A stretch of DNA of 64,000 bases, taken from assembly GCA_031551525.1 (NCBI GenBank), contig JAVBNN010000023.1:56862-120861 (forward strand), given 5' to 3'. Of the stretch, positions 16,701-24,086 are shown in pieces (positions within the stretch are counted from its first letter, which is position 1; the number at the start of each line of letters is the position of its first letter). The position numbers and the translations under genes are program-made. The stretch comes from JAVBNN01 sp031551525. Lineage in GTDB: Bacteria > Bacillota > Negativicutes > Acidaminococcales > JAISLQ01. Below the pieces are notes generated by a model. It saw nothing but the letters and a program-made list of their open reading frames with translations. It ran no database searches and was not told the DNA's origin.

Positions 16701-16973
16701 GATAGGATCTTCGAGAAAAGTCTTTACTTCTGGATGAGTAAAGCCCAGCCGCTTAAATTCCTCCGGGTTGATTAGGTTTTCTACTCTTGCCGCTGGATTA
16801 TTCAAAGCCGTTGACATGTCAAGGTTGGTTTTCATGGAAAGGTGCAGCGCCTGTGAGGCTTCCTGCTGCCGGATATTGGCTACTCTTTTTAAATAGCCAT
16901 ATTCCGGCGTTTCTTTTACCAGTATTTCGTTTTTTATAGTTTCTCTCTGTTCAGGTGTAAGAGCTATAGACAT
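10704..16973 (-). CDS. giant polyvalent ejection protein (T7 gp16-like)
   Basis: 2089 residues, ATG start after GGAGC. Position as last of the ejection genes and its length match the internal virion protein of podoviruses that enters the host with the DNA. It also has polyvalent-protein domains: an LPD3-like module near 580-700 (TLRKWLRGQFQGKEITIADD, RYYAACKIGDEYYSIRFKVD), a zinc-protease-like motif VHELLGHF near 825, long helical stretches from 900 to 1350, and a C-terminal part with two hydrophobic segments near 1960-2010 suited to crossing the inner membrane. What the enzyme-like parts act on is not known. Confidence 0.75.
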   Translation of the reverse strand: MSIALTPEQRETIKNEILVKETPEYGYLKRVANIRQQEASQALHLSMKTNLDMSTALNNPAARVENLINPEEFKRLGFTHPEVKTFLEDPIHMAIVRDRQGVKSLTDLQDTSSFGTAFTNGAKALPRTFAAFMEGWNKSSVAATEEEVALARRLFGDDAALVHPQAAEMATSAKNNQVVDWEGIRKSDLLKREFNEAPKDKYVKQFMLDFVENSPQIAAQIVATALTGGAGGAVFMGTQIAGGSYEQLADEGVDPSRAFTAGMGNAFLQAPLEQLGIGKLFKPAKQGAKNAALRKFAETVFTEGLTEALQQYPEEAAIIWAKSEGKTWTERGQQFLDEFGEITKKAGYAGLLGMAFGGATGGVSVAFDRNLLKAQIQQLDGEIATIKGSPVMQRSPEAMEQFLNRTGEKVYIEGDALLTYFQESDGTVLEDLNLTPDEVQKAAARGETIEIPKGTYEVAAVQHEDMHAALKDDISFDETSLSAKRIEILNDKDIRRSKEEVLRQQEALQVEKDKILHDARQAGMPIGEASGAVEFLSAMAKNLSTDPATWLKENAPLWMKGGEGLKAQYNQSVKLENGKSASVIEIDPASMPQEVFAKGEGSAATLRKWLRGQFQGKEITIADDSTLQRFTGAGLDASLKRKRHEGHNEAYAILDKLLENAVFDSFEEASEGHPSVKGQNRYYAACKIGDEYYSIRFKVDIPRLDLPASYKDHKTAKIKIEPSLYGSISDNRSTTQTEGPIDIDTLLSEGSSASKSSQTSQATPDIRSQASISDISIDVLRGDVKPSGIEDGTLYQQNKGAIGWNKEGRAVITLLGGADASTVVHELLGHFAVNEIYKRYLMEDAPEQVQKDWQALLTYAEIENWETATAEQRKKAHERWAEAAESYILEGKAPSAEMRPVMARFKEWMRQIYRGIKRSPNAIPLTDEVRQVFDRMLATEEQIAQRQYVDGYYNKLPQVVLETLTPAQKERLDKAIIGARQKAEDILSGKILKSFTEEAKQEITEIREQTYEANLAILADQQIYKTIDAVSLEFSGEWKNAWTLAKAYQQKEQSYFNGTEYKGNLSDDQSVHFDYLAELSDYSSGSELATKILETEPINKAATHMTDTFIKAEFDGVYDNKAVFAEEAKQAMYNEYGAELMALELAIIEDKLHEMTHQSPMKIGDQVIAQMNKRYAKLAAKEAISQMTIDRASNLQTYISSERKAAEKSAVALANGDLDIALEQKKLQLYNHAMVQESLRVRREYDGIKKYLQRQRNRKKANWDMETNFVQAADLLRRFGMGRSDYNPALKRESLMAYVARQENLNMPGSNPDIISIAEWLEADTEAPNARAELTIEQYKDVANAIRNIRMIDRIGVNSDAFAVIDNGGSSSELARKLMEVSARMEDVLRDEAGAVGATSPVTRMIKEIYLGNKKVTEILLELDGMKDFGPWHTAFYRYVKEAADYKSDLLRKSSTKLDEAFKRAGIDNAQKYRDVNNKKYIPEWDVSLSKMDMRVIALNMGSESNMERLVSQAPVGFNQSLAWKQANWTEPQIKEVLAKYLTEKDFHLVQDIWNAINLYTPYNEMVTKMTGFSLPKVEAMPVEFTLPDGNTIVLQGGYYPLKQDRRSTLQAELNAEKALGDFVGVMPYPNSGASKTRTKASYSVDLDFNNAFNHLEQVTQDIAFRPVMHDINKLMRKEEVRDTLRHKLGEEGYKAIVDWQGAVARGRDTAPVKNWMAPLLNWMRARTVTAGLLFRPGTIVQNNANFTLYGNAVNGFTEMDAFEAYTRRGVGDYIPAAITNSARAKELRAFVFEKSVMMRDKMDAPDFTLRELQSMVKEGNVLSRNATGALQEAGIKIELTQNQMIKLGGDVLAWSDQLTDIPMWLGAYDKALSMKMSEKDAVHFADTVIERSTGSGRLIDTSGLQRGGSGTRLLTMYTGFFNTQLNRWMREANIFMDKKDVGRLFVFTAKQYIGFGVLSALYSFKMPDDDKYLEWFIKEIALWPLAMVPFIGSGIKVGIEQALGFQSFGYTMSPLESQIGGIIRAGQKMMKDDAEPADKAEAIAAASAFLLKYPDQINDWFFNAWNLLQDEMDFEFMDLAKRRPKRER

Positions 16974-16991
16974 AAAAATGCTCCTTTGCTT

Positions 16992-19187
16992 TTAATCGCC
17001 GCGCCGCCAATTGTCCGTAAACATGCCGCGTATTTTATCGTAACTGCTTTTTGTCAGAGGTATGCCTTCATCAAGGCAATGGTCAAGTGCCGCTTGCGCG
17101 GTCGGGTCGCCTTTCGCGTTGGCTGTGGATATTTGAGCCGCTATATAGCTGGAAGTTTTATTCAACTCCTGCCCGCTGCCGCCAGTTCCCTCTGTAAGCG
17201 CACCGCGTTTGAGCAGTTCACCAACCTCGCCCCCACGCGCCCCCCATGAATTCACCATGACGTTGTATTCTCGGCTGCTGTGCTGGTAATACTCTGTGTG
17301 TATGGTGGGAGTGGCTTTTTCATCTTTCAGCCACTGCCGAACTTTGTCTTGCCTTTCCCACCCCTGGACATTTTCCTGATCCAGACGCAGCTTTGCCATA
17401 ACAGCAAACCGCTCTTTGACCGCCTTTGTTTTGGGGTCGCTGTATTGTGCGTTCACATCTACAAACCAAGCTTTGTCGATTTGATTATTTAAGTCGTTGG
17501 CTTCGTCTTTGCGAGTTTTACCTGCATCCTTGCTATACTTCAAAAAGTCTTTATCGCTCAAAGCCCCTTGTTTGAATAGCATCTCCACATCGTCCTGTTG
17601 GAGCTGCCCGTTTATTGCTAATGTATCTAAGCGGTACAAAGCCGCTGTCTCGCTGCTTTCTCTTTTCGGCTTTGTTAGCAGTTCGGTTTTTAAGCCTTTC
17701 AGCCTCATACGGGTATGGTCGTCATAAGAGTACCTGCTGACTACATCCGCCGACGCTGTCTCGTCAAAAATACCCGCCTCGCGCAGTTTGAAAAGCTCCA
17801 CCATTCCGTTTTGGTACGCCTCGTTACGCTTAAAGTTGCGAGCGCTGATTTCGCTGCCGAGTTTTGCACTGTATTTTTTGCGGAAGTCCTCTGTTTCAAG
17901 CGCGCCTAGGCTTCTTCCTGTTTTGCCGCCCTCAAAAGGAATTCGGCTGAACCCGGCTATCTCACCGATAGCGTCCATATCCGCGTCTTTGATAACCTTC
18001 CCATAGCCGGAACTGGCGTGCATTAATTTGCCGTTGCCCTGATAAATACCAGCATGAGTTATTCCCTTATATGCTTCGCCCGCCTGACTAGACGTGTTAC
18101 AGTAATAAACTATATCGCCCGGTTGGAGCTGGCTGCGATCAGTAAAGGCGATCCCTTTGTCTTCGGCTACTTTGTACATATCATCGACTGTCCGCAGGTT
18201 TGTAGTCTCGTACCCTGCCGCAGTAGCCGTTCTTTCGATAAACTTACCGCAATCAGTGGAGCTTTTCCCGTCTCCCCCCAACACGTAGGGAATACCTAGT
18301 TGACTTTCCGCCGCTCGCATAAAGTCCTTGTCACCGCTGCCGGACTTTGTTGCCTTGGCCGACCAAGCTTTTACCGCGCCGTCAACATCATCACCATAAA
18401 TAGCGTACAGGCTATTTATGTCTTGCATACCTTGCTCCGCCTCCCGGCAGTCGTTTAGCCGCGAGGTAACCTTCGACAACCGGGCAACGTCCACTTGCTC
18501 CTTGAACTCATCATACACAGCCTGCGCTCCGGCGTAGTCCTTCTTGTCCGTCAGGTCTAACATCAGAACCCCCACCAATTCAGTCGCGCTGTCCTTATCG
18601 AGGGCCTTTATATAATCCTGCCCTTTGTTTCGTCCATAAATAGCATTACTTATCTTCATCTGGCCGAGAGCATTTTGCGCTGTCTCCTTGCCGAGCAGCA
18701 CCTTATCCCTAAGTGCGCCGTTGCTTTCGTTGCGAACGAGTAGCCCGTGTTTATCCATCTCTCCCGCCTGGTAGCGGCTCAGCACCTTGAGATTGCCGGT
18801 AACACTGCGGTCAGCCATATTATTAAAAGCCCGCTGCGCTTTTTCGTAGCGCAGGCCACTTTCACCCCATACTTTCTGACGGATTTTCGCTTCTTTCTCG
18901 GCGAACTCTTTATCAATGTCGATCGTCTTATCAAGCTGGCGGCTCAATAAATCAGTGTTGACAACATTTATCTGCCGCTCATATTCGTTACTGGCCTCCA
19001 TGACCTTGAGCGCCAGGTCGTTCTCCATCTGGCGCTGTTGCTCCGCGCCGACGAGCGCCAACCCTTGCGCCACCGCCCCCATCGCCCGACCCATCCCCGC
19101 GCCGTAAGCGGCTGCATTGCCCGGCGCGCGTACCTGTCCTTGCGCCACATTCGGGTCGACCGCCCGGCTATAAGATTGCATTTTCAT
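16992..19187 (-). CDS. ejection protein with NlpC/P60 peptidase domain
   Basis: 731 residues, ATG after GGAGGCGGAAT, in the gp15 place of T7-like order. The middle holds a complete NlpC/P60 domain: GIPYVLGGDGKSSTDCGKF with catalytic Cys near 312, LQPGDIVYY, and THAGIYQGNGKLMHAS with His near 377. This would cut peptide cross-links in the wall during DNA entry. Both flanking parts are long and helical. T7 itself places its wall enzyme (a transglycosylase) in gp16; here a peptidase in the gp15-like protein does that job. Confidence 0.8.
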   Translation of the reverse strand: MKMQSYSRAVDPNVAQGQVRAPGNAAAYGAGMGRAMGAVAQGLALVGAEQQRQMENDLALKVMEASNEYERQINVVNTDLLSRQLDKTIDIDKEFAEKEAKIRQKVWGESGLRYEKAQRAFNNMADRSVTGNLKVLSRYQAGEMDKHGLLVRNESNGALRDKVLLGKETAQNALGQMKISNAIYGRNKGQDYIKALDKDSATELVGVLMLDLTDKKDYAGAQAVYDEFKEQVDVARLSKVTSRLNDCREAEQGMQDINSLYAIYGDDVDGAVKAWSAKATKSGSGDKDFMRAAESQLGIPYVLGGDGKSSTDCGKFIERTATAAGYETTNLRTVDDMYKVAEDKGIAFTDRSQLQPGDIVYYCNTSSQAGEAYKGITHAGIYQGNGKLMHASSGYGKVIKDADMDAIGEIAGFSRIPFEGGKTGRSLGALETEDFRKKYSAKLGSEISARNFKRNEAYQNGMVELFKLREAGIFDETASADVVSRYSYDDHTRMRLKGLKTELLTKPKRESSETAALYRLDTLAINGQLQQDDVEMLFKQGALSDKDFLKYSKDAGKTRKDEANDLNNQIDKAWFVDVNAQYSDPKTKAVKERFAVMAKLRLDQENVQGWERQDKVRQWLKDEKATPTIHTEYYQHSSREYNVMVNSWGARGGEVGELLKRGALTEGTGGSGQELNKTSSYIAAQISTANAKGDPTAQAALDHCLDEGIPLTKSSYDKIRGMFTDNWRRGD

Positions 19188-19267
19188 ATTCCGCCTCCAA
19201 ATCAGGGGTATTTATACATATCCATTTTATAAATAGGCTTTTTCGTTCCTATGTCATAGGCAACCGG

Positions 19268-19297
19268 CTTACCTTTGCTTACCTTTGCTTACCTTTG
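19268..19297. repeat. three tandem 10-bp repeats
   Basis: CTTACCTTTG three times in a row, across the stop codon and 3' end of the gp14-like gene. Copy-number change would not alter the protein because the stop lies in the first unit read. Confidence 0.8.
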
Positions 19298-19809
19298 CTT
19301 GCCCCCGCCCAGTCTTTGCTAACGCCCCACGCGCTGGCCGCTGTACCGAGGATAGTACCTATCCCGGCCACCTGCGCCTGCTTTCTCACATTGTAAGCCG
19401 CCGCCCGATTGGCGCTGGCCGACTGCAAAAAGGTGTGCTCTTGCAACTGTCCGCCGTATATGTCATTGCGCTGATTGCCGAGGAGCGTCAGGCTGTCCTG
19501 GTTGTAAGCTTCCTTCCCTGCGCCCATTACATCGAGTACGCTACCGGACATGCCGGACAGACCAGACCCGCCCGCCTCCGCCGCCGCCGCGCCGCGAAAC
19601 AGCTGGTGCCGGTCGGCGAGTTTTTGCTGCTCGGAGGCATACCGGTCGGCGACCTGCTCGTTCTGCCGGGCCTGTATTTTAGCGTTCTGCTCATCTGCCG
19701 CCGCCTGCGCGTTATACTGCGCCGCCTGCGCCTTGGCCTCCTGCCGCTGTCCCATATACTGCATCGCACCCGACGCTACTGTCAAAAGTGCCGCTGCCGG
19801 TAAACACAT
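19279..19809 (-). CDS. T7 gp14-like internal virion protein
   Basis: 176 residues from the ATG that begins two bases after the stop of the previous gene; GAAGGGGCG is the ribosome site. It has an N-terminal hydrophobic stretch (LPAAALLTVASGAMQYMG), a long alanine/glutamine helix and a glycine-rich middle, the pattern of short ejection proteins that open the outer membrane path. Annotated family members carry the motif QLEHTFLQSASANRAAA-like seen here near 130. It sits between the gp13-like and NlpC proteins. Confidence 0.7.
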   Translation of the reverse strand: MCLPAAALLTVASGAMQYMGQRQEAKAQAAQYNAQAAADEQNAKIQARQNEQVADRYASEQQKLADRHQLFRGAAAAEAGGSGLSGMSGSVLDVMGAGKEAYNQDSLTLLGNQRNDIYGGQLQEHTFLQSASANRAAAYNVRKQAQVAGIGTILGTAASAWGVSKDWAGASKGKQR

Positions 19810-19810
19810 A

Positions 19811-20284
19811 TCACTCGCCCCTTCCCAACCAAAACATAATAAATTCACTTTCCCCCACGGAAAAGGGAACGGAAAACTCCGCCCCCAGCCAGGTCAACCA
19901 GCGGATAGCTTTTTTATTGCGCACATCCACCATATTGTAGAGCTGGCCGAAGTTCTTTACCCAGCTGTCCACGATCAGGCGGCTGTGGTATAAGAACTCT
20001 TTTTTATACCCTTCGAGCGCCTCCGTACCGAGCAGCCAAATCCCCCGCCCATGTTGCGGATGGACCTCCGCCGATAGGCCGAAGATGCACAGCACCCTCG
20101 ACCCGTCGCGCACCACGAAAGATACATCCTCCCTGACAAGGCTGCTGTCGAGCGCCTCTATCAGATCGTCATAGCCCATGGCCGCCATTTCCGCCCGGTC
20201 GGACTTACGCAGATACTTGTCTAACTGAACAACCGCCGGACGGTGTTTTATTTTATCGAATACCTCTATCTGTAAAAAGCGCAT
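19811..20284 (-). CDS. T7 gp13-like virion-associated protein
   Basis: 157 residues from the ATG after GGAGGATGAA (ORF extends 12 codons further without a ribosome site). Sequence (VSFVVRDGSRVLCIFGL, GIWLLGTEALEGYKKEF, KKAIRWLTWLGAEF) matches the gp13-type, acetyltransferase-shaped phage proteins (DUF2833). In T7 the protein is needed for ejection-protein assembly. It begins right after the nozzle gene. Confidence 0.75.
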   Translation of the reverse strand: MRFLQIEVFDKIKHRPAVVQLDKYLRKSDRAEMAAMGYDDLIEALDSSLVREDVSFVVRDGSRVLCIFGLSAEVHPQHGRGIWLLGTEALEGYKKEFLYHSRLIVDSWVKNFGQLYNMVDVRNKKAIRWLTWLGAEFSVPFSVGESEFIMFWLGRGE

Positions 20285-20285
20285 T

Positions 20286-22877
20286 TCATCCTCCGAAACT
20301 AACTTGCCGTATAATCGCATTCACCGCAAACGGGTATGGCTCATCCTGCATAAGGCACAGCCGCCCGTGCGTATTGAACCCGCCTTCGGACGACGGCTCC
20401 TGCGGTGGAGTCAACTGTTTATCCCCGCTAAACAGTTTGAGCGGCTCAAAGGCCCTGTCCTCATAGGTTATCTCGTCCATCAGAGAGAACGAACAACCTA
20501 CCCGCCCGCCGAAAGAGTTCCTCATACGAAGCACCGCCCCGGTCAAGACTTTACTGCGCCCCTGCATAGTACCGTCGCGTAGTTGCATTTCAAAATTCGG
20601 CTGCTCCACCTTCAAAGTATAGGGGAGGCCGACTATCACCTTCTTGCAGGGCGCGGGGAGGGTTATCCTGCCGTTTGTCACCACCCAGGGCGTCGGCTGG
20701 AGGTCGAAGCTGTCGCCTACCGCCACAACGCTTTCCCCTTCGAGATGATCAAGGCCGTCGATGGTCGCCGTAGCCGCGCTATTCGTTACCACCTTGGCAA
20801 CATCCACCATAATATGATCCAATGGATCGCCGCTTTCTGACATCGGGGCGAAGCTCTCCACATACCGCCGCGTTTGGCCGTTCACCACGCGCCGCACTAT
20901 AGCGTACACCGTATCGCCCCCCGCACCTGGTATCGCCGTCACCGCCTCGAACGCCCCGTCCGTCACGATGCGCGACCAGGCATACACCTCCTGTTCGCGG
21001 ATATATGTAAGGCACAAGAGCACCCCGTCGCCCCGCACGAAATAGATAACGCTGTCCGGCTCCTGGCTGTACGTTGCGTCCACTATTCTGTGCCCCTTCA
21101 CCAGATGCTTGGCCAGCAGCGTCAAGTCCATCCCGGTGTAATTGTCGCTGTCGTAGCTGTAGCCCATATCGCGCACCGTCGCCCCGCGCCGCTGCACATA
21201 CACGATGCGGTTGCCGATAAACTGCGGCGGCACCTCACTCACCCCGCGCGCCGTCTGGAGCTTCGGAGTCATGCGTTTAGGCGTAACTATCTCGCTGCCC
21301 GAGATCATCCACTCGTTACCCTCGGTAAGTACGATCAAGTCCTGTCCTGGGATAAGGTGCTGCACTTTAAACAACTCGCGCGAAATAAGCGACTGCTGCA
21401 CGGCGCTGTCGTCCGTCACATCCCCGCCCGCTTTTTCCACGCCAAAGTTCGGATAATCGCCCGTCCGGCTCATCCAGACCATGTTGGGAAACTTCGCCGA
21501 CCCCGCAAACACCAGACGGTCCTGAAAGAAAGTCGCACAGTACGGATAGCCGTTCACCGCATTCCACGCGCCCATATTCCAGTCCGCCGTGCCGCCGGTC
21601 GTCGCCAGCGGCGTGCCCTCCACCGCCGCCTGTACCTGCCGGGCGTTCGCGTAACTCGTTATCCGAAGAACGCTCTCATGCGTATAGGCATAGGCCGACA
21701 AGTCAAAGCGCACCGTCCCGGTAAACCCGCTATGCGTCACCAGCCGCAGTTCTCCGTATTCTTCCACTGTGCCGCTCTCGACCACATTATAATCTTCTTT
21801 CGAACTGTACGTCCGGTACGAGCGCCAGACATCCGAATGGTACGGCCGGTATTCGAGGCTGATCTTGCCAGTCCACTTTTCGTTGGTTATCAGCTTCCAC
21901 GAACTCCCCACCATCATACTGGCCAGAGCAGCGGACACCGGCGACAGCATTTCCTCATAAAGCAACGCATCAGTATCCGCGTTATATAGTTTTACCGTGG
22001 CGCTGCCTGTCACTACATTGGCGCTAAAGCGCATCTCCCGGTAATACGCCTGCGTGTGCGTGCTGCCATCATTATCTACCGTATATTCATTATCAAAAAC
22101 CTGAGAGCCATTGCCGCTGAACACCCTTATGTTCGTCCACCGACTATAACTGCCGCCCTGCCAGGTCACCGACCCGGCCCACGTACCCGACACCTCCGCT
22201 CGCACGGTGTATATACCCACGCTGATTTTTGCGGGTTCCACCGCCGTCGCCGCACCGAAACTCGAATTGACGCTCACCTCCTCGACAAAGTGACTTATCT
22301 TCAAAAGCGCGCCCACCTGCCCCGGCAAAAAAACATCTTTAGAACTATTGAGCAGTACACTCCCCGCCGTGCCACTCGCGTATACCTTACAATCCGCGTC
22401 CGGGTTTATCGGCTCGAACGGCCCATTTTCAAAACGAAACTCCGCCATCCGCCAGTCGCTTTCGCTATAACGCGTTATCACCTGCACAGGGCAACGCCCG
22501 CTCGTTATATACATCACATCCGCCGACTGCGTAAACCTCAAATGCGGCAAGTCCGCCTCCGTCCAGGGCGTCGCCAGCTGCACAGGCAGCTTCACCCCAT
22601 CCCGCCAGATGTTTATATACCCTTGCCCGGCCTCCAAAAGATAGCAAATACTCTCAGTAAAATTGAACCGCACCAAAAGAGCCTGTTTGTCGTGATAAAC
22701 GCACGGCCCGTGATAAAGCATACCGGTGCGTTTATATAGCCCTCCATATGGCCGCAGTAGCGCGTTCTCTGCCGTAAGGAGCGCTAGTTGGTATTTTTCG
22801 AGATCTACCCTCGATGCCACTTCCTCAGAAATCTCCCCGGCGGTAAAAGCCGGCTGGATAGCATGTATCACAGACAT
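20286..22877 (-). CDS. tail nozzle protein (T7 gp12-like)
   Basis: 863 residues, beta-rich, in the place of tail tubular protein B. Signature parts include AFTAGEISEEVASRVDLEKY at the start, PYGGLYKRTGM, FYFQDRLVFAGS-like CATFFQDRLVFAG, PNMVWMSRTGDYPNFG, and VQRRGATVRDMGYSYDSDNY. It forms the distal part of the short tail through which DNA leaves. The start ATG is four bases from the gp11-like stop, suggesting coupled translation. Confidence 0.85.
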   Translation of the reverse strand: MSVIHAIQPAFTAGEISEEVASRVDLEKYQLALLTAENALLRPYGGLYKRTGMLYHGPCVYHDKQALLVRFNFTESICYLLEAGQGYINIWRDGVKLPVQLATPWTEADLPHLRFTQSADVMYITSGRCPVQVITRYSESDWRMAEFRFENGPFEPINPDADCKVYASGTAGSVLLNSSKDVFLPGQVGALLKISHFVEEVSVNSSFGAATAVEPAKISVGIYTVRAEVSGTWAGSVTWQGGSYSRWTNIRVFSGNGSQVFDNEYTVDNDGSTHTQAYYREMRFSANVVTGSATVKLYNADTDALLYEEMLSPVSAALASMMVGSSWKLITNEKWTGKISLEYRPYHSDVWRSYRTYSSKEDYNVVESGTVEEYGELRLVTHSGFTGTVRFDLSAYAYTHESVLRITSYANARQVQAAVEGTPLATTGGTADWNMGAWNAVNGYPYCATFFQDRLVFAGSAKFPNMVWMSRTGDYPNFGVEKAGGDVTDDSAVQQSLISRELFKVQHLIPGQDLIVLTEGNEWMISGSEIVTPKRMTPKLQTARGVSEVPPQFIGNRIVYVQRRGATVRDMGYSYDSDNYTGMDLTLLAKHLVKGHRIVDATYSQEPDSVIYFVRGDGVLLCLTYIREQEVYAWSRIVTDGAFEAVTAIPGAGGDTVYAIVRRVVNGQTRRYVESFAPMSESGDPLDHIMVDVAKVVTNSAATATIDGLDHLEGESVVAVGDSFDLQPTPWVVTNGRITLPAPCKKVIVGLPYTLKVEQPNFEMQLRDGTMQGRSKVLTGAVLRMRNSFGGRVGCSFSLMDEITYEDRAFEPLKLFSGDKQLTPPQEPSSEGGFNTHGRLCLMQDEPYPFAVNAIIRQVSFGG

Positions 22878-22881
22878 AGCA

Positions 22882-23475
22882 TCACTCCCTCGCCCTGATA
22901 TAACTGTCCGGGTATTCCGGCATCTTCTCTCTCTCTTGTGCCGTCGCCAGCATAGCCTTTTGTATCGCCACCTGATAAAGCTGGTACTGTGTCTGTTGCA
23001 GTCCCGCGTTAGCGGTCAGCGCCATAGAGAGTGCCGAGGCCAAAAGCCGCGACAACGCCTCCACAAAATCCGGCGGGAACAGCTCCGCATCCGTCGCGTC
23101 ATATGTATATTCAAGATAAGCCTCCGGTATATCGCAGCCGATAGCCTGGATATTTCCCTTCACCAAAAAGCTGTCGTATTTTTCCTTTTCAAACTCTCTT
23201 ACGCTGGCCCCGGCTTCGTTGAAAATCAACCTGGCCGCCAGACACATCTCCGGCAGGGCGTACACATGCTCCCAGCCAGGGATATTTATATCGAGGCGCG
23301 CCAGAACTATCATCCTTTTGGCAAAACCCCAGGTATAGTCACGCAGCAGCATCCGCCGCAAATGATCGTAATGTATCCGGCACTGCCGGGCCGTCTCCGT
23401 ATTCTCATCGAGCGCCACTATCCGCCCCTTGGCGATATGCGACAGCGCCATATTGCAAATATCTGTATTAGTCAT
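22882..23475 (-). CDS. tail tube adaptor (T7 gp11-like)
   Basis: 197 residues. NTDICNMALSHIAKGRIVAL, CRIHYDHLRRMLLRDYTWGF and the helical C-terminus fit the tail tubular protein A family that joins portal and nozzle. ATG follows GGGGG; a small hairpin of CCCCC and GGGGG at 23483-23498 overlaps that ribosome site and may lower its use. Confidence 0.85.
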   Translation of the reverse strand: MTNTDICNMALSHIAKGRIVALDENTETARQCRIHYDHLRRMLLRDYTWGFAKRMIVLARLDINIPGWEHVYALPEMCLAARLIFNEAGASVREFEKEKYDSFLVKGNIQAIGCDIPEAYLEYTYDATDAELFPPDFVEALSRLLASALSMALTANAGLQQTQYQLYQVAIQKAMLATAQEREKMPEYPDSYIRARE

Positions 23476-23505
23476 ATCAATACCCCCAAAAAGAGGGGGC
23501 AGGCA

Positions 23506-23676
23506 TCATTCGCCCGCCCCTGCCTTTCCCTCTATTAAGTCGATCAATTCTTGCCGGGTCGCGTCCTCCGGGTAGACTTTGCCCTCCGCGTAAAGACGCG
23601 CTCTCAACTCGTTCATGCTCAGACGGTCGTAACCGCCGCTGGCTTTCGCCAGATCATGCAGGCTGTACGTTTCCAT
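23506..23676 (-). CDS. HeH/LEM-like small protein, 56 aa
   Basis: A gene too short for most scans: ATG overlaps the TGA of the Bbp16-like gene (TGATG), so it is translated by coupling. The sequence LSMNELRARLYAEGKVYPED then TRQELIDLIEGKAG forms the helix-extended loop-helix pattern often encoded between head and tail genes of phages, of unknown role in virion assembly. Confidence 0.65.
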   Translation of the reverse strand: METYSLHDLAKASGGYDRLSMNELRARLYAEGKVYPEDATRQELIDLIEGKAGAGE

Positions 23677-24032
23677 CACCCATGATCCACATCATTTACC
23701 AGACCGGCGGTAACCGTACCAGCGGTAAAGGTGGACGTCACCTTGAGGCGCAAATACTTCTTCGCCCCGATCGGCAGCTTGGCCTTGACCGGCGCGGTCG
23801 CAGTCCCTTCAAAAGTACCCAGCGTCACCGGAGTGGTAAACGCCTCCACATCCGCCGTCTCCAGCACCACCGTTATTTTCTTTCCGGCGTCGCCGCCCTT
23901 CACCCCGGCAAATAGGTACAGAGGGTTGGCAGCGTTGCCGCCCTCGCCGTTGACCACCACATTCGACAGCGCGTTCGTCATACCGCTCGCCGCCACACCA
24001 TCAAGAAACAAATTCTCTTTATCAAAAATCAT
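23676..24032 (-). CDS. Bbp16-like capsid cement protein
   Basis: 118 residues from the ATG after GAGGTGATGAC; a TTG-started extension is less likely. MIFDKENLFLDG, NPLYLFAGVKG and GAKKYLRLKVTSTFTAGTVT match the BPP-1 Bbp16 family, which stabilises the capsid. It follows the major capsid gene as in BPP-1. Confidence 0.75.
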   Translation of the reverse strand: MIFDKENLFLDGVAASGMTNALSNVVVNGEGGNAANPLYLFAGVKGGDAGKKITVVLETADVEAFTTPVTLGTFEGTATAPVKAKLPIGAKKYLRLKVTSTFTAGTVTAGLVNDVDHG

Positions 24033-24086
24033 GTCATCACCTCGTAAATTTTTTTTGGGCGGCAAATGCCGCCCGGATCTGTTCTC

